Under the pieces are notes generated by a model. It did not search any database, was not told the origin of the DNA, and worked only from the letters and a program-made list of their open reading frames with translations. From the NCBI GenBank assembly GCA_031267675.1, contig JAIRYT010000042.1, forward strand, positions 1 to 43,492: a DNA stretch of 43,492 bases, given 5' to 3'. Every line of letters starts with the position of its first letter. The first letter of the stretch is position 1. This DNA is from Treponema sp. Lineage in GTDB: Bacteria; Spirochaetota; Spirochaetia; Treponematales; Breznakiellaceae. Of the stretch, positions 40,149 through 43,492 are shown one piece after another. The position numbers and the translations under genes were made by a program.

Positions 40149-41543
40149 ATGTCGCTTAACTGGAAAGAAATCAATCTGGTTCTTTCGGAACTCGATCTTG
40201 AAGGAGCCCAGATTCAAAAAATAATTCAAAGTTCTTTTGATATATTGATTCTTGTGGCAAGGACCAGGACGCGGTCAATTCCGGTGCTGGTGTCGCTAAG
40301 TTCCGGCGCGTGCCGTCTGCACGAAACATTCCGCGCCGCGCCGAAAAGCGAACAGCCGCTGCGCTTTGCGGAATTTTTAAAGTCGCGCATAGTCAACAGT
40401 TGGATCGAGGAAGCGGTACAGCTTGGGCAAAACCGCGTGGTACGGCTCCTTTTGCGGCGCGGCGAAAACCGCTATCAAATGTATATCCGGCTTTGGTCAA
40501 ACGCCGCCAACATTATTGTCACCGGAGACGACGGCGTAATACTTGACGCGATGCGCCGCCTTCCCAAGCGGGGCGAGGTCTCCGGGGGGATTTACCGTCC
40601 CGAAGCGGAGGCCCCCGCCGCGCGGGAATACGAGATACGGGAATTTGAAGGCTCCTTTAGCGAAAAACTGGACGCGTGGTACGCCGAACACGGCGGAACG
40701 CTTTCGCTGGAACAGCTGCGCGTCCAGGGCAAAAAAAACCTTGAAGGCCGAATGGGCCGGCTTGCCGCCAGTCTTGAACATCTGCGCGAAAAAGAAGCCG
40801 CCGGCCTTGACGCGGACAGGCTGCGAATATGCGGCGATATTATTCTTTCCCAAAGTTCAGTGGAAGGCGCTAAACCGGAGTGGCTTGAAACAGTTGACTT
40901 TGAAGGCGGCGCGATACGCATAAAAATTGACGGCAAAAAAACACCCGCGCAAAACGCCGAACACTATTACAGCCAATACCGCAAGGCAAAAAACGGACTT
41001 GACGAAATACGCAAAGAAATTGCCTCAGGCGAAGCGGAATACAAACAGCTTTTGGCGAGCGAAAAAAAACTGCTTGCCGAAACCAATCCCCTTATTCTTG
41101 AACGCCTTTTAAAAAAAATAAAAGCCGGCGTACCGGAAGATTCCAAAGCGGCAAAAGGCAAAAAAACCCCCGGCCTGTGTTTTGCCGACGGCCCCTGGAT
41201 AATACTGGCGGGCCGCAGCGCGAAAGAAAACGACGAACTTTTGCGAAAACATGTCAGGGGAAACGATTTTTGGCTGCACGCGCGCGACTATGCCGGTTCC
41301 TACATTTTTATCAGGCAGCGCGCGGGAAAAAGCGTACCCCTTGAAATCTTGCTTGACGCGGGAAACCTTGCCGTTTTTTACTCAAAGGCGCGCAATAACG
41401 GATCTGCCGACGTGTATTATACCCGGGTAAAATATTTGAGGCGGGCCAAAGGAGGCCCCCGGGGCCTTGTTATCCCCACCCAGGAAAAGAACCTTCACAT
41501 TACCATGGACCGGGAACGCTTAAAACGGCTTGAAAACAGCTGA
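40149..41543 (+). CDS. rqcH: NFACT/RqcH-like ribosome quality control protein
   Basis: 464 residues, shorter than the usual 550-570. An NFACT-N domain (residues about 1-130), a long helical coiled coil (about 215-330, LRVQGKKNLEGRMGRLAAS onwards) and the C-terminal NFACT-R domain with GRSAKENDELLRKHVRGNDF and WLHARDYAGSYIFIRQRAG. RqcH binds split 50S with nascent chain and adds alanine tails. The DR pair that in Bacillus RqcH (Asp97-Arg98) recruits tRNA-Ala appears here as Asn95-Arg96 (LGQNRVV), so tailing may be altered. Ribosome site weak. Confidence 0.85.
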   Translation: MSLNWKEINLVLSELDLEGAQIQKIIQSSFDILILVARTRTRSIPVLVSLSSGACRLHETFRAAPKSEQPLRFAEFLKSRIVNSWIEEAVQLGQNRVVRLLLRRGENRYQMYIRLWSNAANIIVTGDDGVILDAMRRLPKRGEVSGGIYRPEAEAPAAREYEIREFEGSFSEKLDAWYAEHGGTLSLEQLRVQGKKNLEGRMGRLAASLEHLREKEAAGLDADRLRICGDIILSQSSVEGAKPEWLETVDFEGGAIRIKIDGKKTPAQNAEHYYSQYRKAKNGLDEIRKEIASGEAEYKQLLASEKKLLAETNPLILERLLKKIKAGVPEDSKAAKGKKTPGLCFADGPWIILAGRSAKENDELLRKHVRGNDFWLHARDYAGSYIFIRQRAGKSVPLEILLDAGNLAVFYSKARNNGSADVYYTRVKYLRRAKGGPRGLVIPTQEKNLHITMDRERLKRLENS

Positions 41544-41844
41544 TGTTCGCGGCGGGGTATACCCGCTTCTCTTTCCTTTCTTTTTCGAATTATTCTTCAA
41601 AGAAGATTTTACCGCAAAGTCGGGCTGTCCGTTTTCAGACGGCTTAAGTCGAACAAGGCAAAGAAGGTAAAGAAAGGAAAAACGATTCATACGTTCGTAC
41701 CGTAACTTTTTCGACTTTTTCGACCCGGCGGTTAAAAATTCCCCTTCTCTGAAAAAGATTTTACCGCAAAGTCGGGCCGTCCCTTCGGACAGCCTAAGTC
41801 GAACAAGGTAAAGAAGTTCAAAAAAGAAAAAGAAAGCCGGCGGC
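41544..41844. repeat. Intergenic region with a two-copy 63-bp repeat
   Basis: Two imperfect copies of AAGATTTTACCGCAAAGTCG lie at 41603-41666 and 41755-41817; each continues through a variable hairpin to AAGTCGAACAAGG. The loops differ (GTTTTC versus CTTC) while the stem arms are mostly kept. No coding signal is recognised. These look like dispersed genomic repeats. Confidence 0.65.
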
Positions 41845-42040
41845 CCTTTGGCCTTTGTCGGGTACTGCGGCATTTACGGGGCCTGCGCCGTGCTGCCGTT
41901 GCCGAAAGACGCGCTCAATGTTTCGCGCGCGGTTTCTGGGCGCCTTTGGCCTTTACCGGGTACTGTGACCATTGCCGGGCCTACGCCGTGTTGCCGTTGC
42001 CGAAACGCGCTCACTAATTCGCGCGCGGTTACCGGGCGGG
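41845..42040. repeat. Two tandem copies of a 98-bp GC-rich element
   Basis: CCTTTGGCCTTTGTCGGGTA at 41845 and a close copy at 41943 begin units containing TGCCGTTGCCGAAA and end GCGCGCGGTT. The period is 98 bp. No gene is evident; the long frame through it is an artefact of the repeat. Confidence 0.65.
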
Positions 42041-42146
42041 GTTTAAAAGAATTTTTAACCACAGAGAAGGCCGCTTTGCGGCCCATCAAGAGTCCAGGGA
42101 CGGCGGGACACAAAGATTATATGATATTTGCAAAAGGGGTATCCTG

Positions 42147-42330
42147 TATCCGACGGGATAGGGGAGCCGGCGCCGATTGTTTTGTGCAGAGAGGGAACGG
42201 CTTGGCGAAAGGCAGGCAGACCTCGCCACAAAGAGTAATCTACAGACGGCAGCCGAAAACAAAAATGCGGGACAGCGTTGCGACGCTGTCACCGCGGATA
42301 GGAGTTCGGTTTACCCCGAGCAGAGACTCC
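42147..42330 (+). ncRNA. Candidate IS110 bridge RNA
   Basis: In the non-coding left end I can fold four hairpins in order: TATCC-GACG-GGATA (42147-42160); an imperfect hairpin TTTGTG...CACAAA with inner GAGG/CCTC and large loop (42181-42232); GCGG-GACAGCGT with ACGCTGTC-A-CCGC (42267-42295); and GGAGT-TCGG with CCGA-GCAGAG-ACTCC (42301-42330). IS110 elements encode a guide (bridge) RNA in this place whose internal loops pair with target and donor DNA. The second and fourth hairpins have such internal loops. Boundaries are approximate. Confidence 0.5.
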
Positions 42331-42362
42331 CATTCCTCGAATTTACCCTATTGGAGGAAAAC

Positions 42363-43454
42363 ATGAAAGAGCGGTATGTGGGGATCGACCTGGCGAAGCG
42401 GACGATGGAAGTGTGCCTGGTGAGCGACGGGGCGCAGATAGAGCGGCACGGGCTGAAGACGGATGCGGAGGGTCGGCGGCGGCTGTGCGGGCTGTTGAGC
42501 AGGACGGACACGGTGGGGTTTGAGGTGTGCGCGTATGCGACGATGCTGGCTCGGCAGCTGATCCGGGAAGTGGGATGCACGGTTCATCTGTTAAATCCCG
42601 GGCAGTTGCAGGTAATCTGGAAGAGCGCCAAAAAGACGGACCGTGAGGATGCGTTGAAACTGGCGAAGATGCTGCAGCGGTTTCCCGTGGAGGAGCTGCC
42701 GGCAGTGCCGCTGACCAGCGAAGCAGAGGAGGACGCCCGATACAGCGTGTCCACGGCGCAGTACCTGAAAGGGAAACGGGTGGCGGCGATTAACCGGCTG
42801 CATGCGCTGTATGTGCGGGACGGGATCGTGGAGGTGACCAAAAAAGACCTTGCGACGGGGAAAAACCGGGAGAAAACGATGGCGGCCCTGCCTGAGAAAC
42901 TGCAGGTTTACGCGAAGTATTTGCAGGAGGAGCTGGCTCTGCTGGAGCAGCAGCTTGAAGAAGTGCAGGGGGCGCTTGAGGAGAAAACGCGGGAGAACGA
43001 GCTGGCGCCGTATGTCATGTCGATACCCGGGGTGGGGCTGGGGATAGCGGGGGTATTGCTGGCGTACCTGGGGGACGGCAGCCGATTTTCGCATGCGAAG
43101 GAGGTGGCGAATTACGCGGGGTTCACGCCGCGGGTGGACTGTTCCGGGGAGACGGAGCGCTATGGACACATATCAAAAAGGACGTTCTGCCGGGCGATAC
43201 GAAGCGTCGTGTTGGAAGGGGTGTGGGCGATGGCGCGGAGCGGGAGCGGGGGGAGGCTGCGGGTCAAGTACAACAGCCTGAGTGAGCGGATGAGCAAAAA
43301 GAAAAGCGCGGTGGCAATAGCACGCAAGATGGTAAGCCTGGCCTGGCTGCTGATGACCCGGCGGGAGCTGTATCGGGACGCACAAGAGGCTGCGTTACGG
43401 AAAAAGTTTGCGTTTTACAAGATAAAGTTCGAGGGATGGGGGTCTGCTGCTTGA
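42363..43454 (+). CDS. IS110-family transposase (DEDD recombinase)
   Basis: 363 residues from ATG 42363, with GGAGG nine bases upstream; the frame is open further left through the bridge RNA region, but that part has no family similarity. YVGIDLAKRTMEVCL, then TVGFEVCAYATMLARQL and KKTDREDALKLAKMLQRF give the DEDD RuvC-like site. The C-terminal Tnp domain has SIPGVGLGIAGVLLAYLGDG, AKEVANYAGFTPRVDCSGET and KRTFCRAIRSVVLEGVWAMA, with the catalytic Ser in CSGE. Together with the bridge RNA it moves the element by RNA-guided recombination. It appears intact. Confidence 0.93.
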   Translation: MKERYVGIDLAKRTMEVCLVSDGAQIERHGLKTDAEGRRRLCGLLSRTDTVGFEVCAYATMLARQLIREVGCTVHLLNPGQLQVIWKSAKKTDREDALKLAKMLQRFPVEELPAVPLTSEAEEDARYSVSTAQYLKGKRVAAINRLHALYVRDGIVEVTKKDLATGKNREKTMAALPEKLQVYAKYLQEELALLEQQLEEVQGALEEKTRENELAPYVMSIPGVGLGIAGVLLAYLGDGSRFSHAKEVANYAGFTPRVDCSGETERYGHISKRTFCRAIRSVVLEGVWAMARSGSGGRLRVKYNSLSERMSKKKSAVAIARKMVSLAWLLMTRRELYRDAQEAALRKKFAFYKIKFEGWGSAA

Positions 43455-43492
43455 CAAATAACATAGGAGGGCACGAAGAACACAAAGGGGAA

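Larger units (their letters stand above)
42115..43471 (+). mobile_element. IS110-family insertion sequence
   Basis: A DEDD transposase gene with a long non-coding left end and a short right end. Both outside flanks resemble one A/C-rich repeat (GGGACACAAAG on the left, AAGAACACAAAGG on the right), as if the element inserted into it. There are no terminal inverted repeats, as expected for this family. The exact ends are my estimate from the change in sequence character. Confidence 0.7.

Noticed and set aside
42177-42362. N-terminal extension of the IS110 transposase
   Set aside because: The family begins at MKERYVGIDLA; the upstream codons overlap the structured RNA region.
41848-42366. 172-codon frame through the 98-bp repeats and IS110 left end
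   Set aside because: It arises from tandem repeat DNA and ends in the transposase ribosome site; no protein-like pattern.

Overview
The window joins the right part of an integrated, tailed-phage prophage (left edge to about 14,232) to a block of bacterial housekeeping chromosome (about 14,233 to the right edge). Several things point to a spirochaete, most like the Treponema lineage: the order rplU-prp-rpmA-obg-nadD/yqeK-LCP-rsfS, ispE next to spoVG, rplY-tilS-ftsH, a dCache chemoreceptor, a DUF115/MptE-like protein, frequent GTG and TTG starts and spirochaete-style lipoboxes. The genus is an inference from protein style and gene order; no database was searched.

Prophage, 1-14,232. The plus strand carries a lambda-type head module: terminase large subunit (gpA family, cut by the left edge), gpW-like joiner, portal (gpB family), ClpP-like head protease with an in-frame nested scaffold, gpD-like decorator, gpE-like major capsid protein and three small completion proteins. 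A lysis module sits between portal and protease: an XhlA-like membrane protein, a small membrane protein that may be the holin, an overlapping i-spanin/o-spanin pair, and a C39-like cysteine peptidase that may be the endolysin. The module stops abruptly at 10,558-10,578, where a gene with a good ribosome site has only six codons before a stop and minus-strand genes begin, so the tail genes have been lost or moved. From there to 14,000 lie small, mostly minus-strand regulatory and accessory genes: a ribbon-helix-helix protein with its own promoter and dyad, a membrane-anchored protein, a putative repressor-like HTH protein and a J-domain protein. There is also a self-contained tRNA-Pro(CGG) unit with its own promoter and terminator. 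The four genes at 12,405-13,893 are each preceded by a GC-rich hairpin and appear to be driven from one promoter covered by a long palindrome. The right attachment site is the 3' half of a second tRNA-Pro(CGG) at 14,191-14,232.

Host, 14,233-41,543. Next to the attachment site are a membrane-anchored PpiC-type foldase and the DUF115 protein. A long minus-strand run follows: tRNA-Gln, rplY, tilS, ftsH, a secreted protein with Asp-rich calcium-site-like motifs, an HtrA-like lipoprotein protease and lepA. Next are ispE-spoVG, a very acidic small ORF, and the ribosome-assembly operon reading leftward from a clear promoter at 33,437-33,465. A methyl-accepting chemotaxis protein and a mutarotase-fold protein read rightward. 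A YafQ-type toxin-antitoxin pair, a 77-bp tandem repeat array, an RluA-type pseudouridine synthase with a GH3/NagZ enzyme, and an RqcH homologue complete the block.

Right end, 41,544-43,492. Two families of intergenic repeats lead to an IS110-family insertion sequence. Its non-coding left end, more than 200 bases long, folds into several hairpins, two with internal loops, as expected for a bridge RNA. The most interesting items are this guide-RNA candidate, the phage tRNA-Pro(CGG) in a phage that integrated into tRNA-Pro(CGG), the palindrome-covered accessory promoter with repeated leader hairpins, and the lysis cassette embedded in the head operon.
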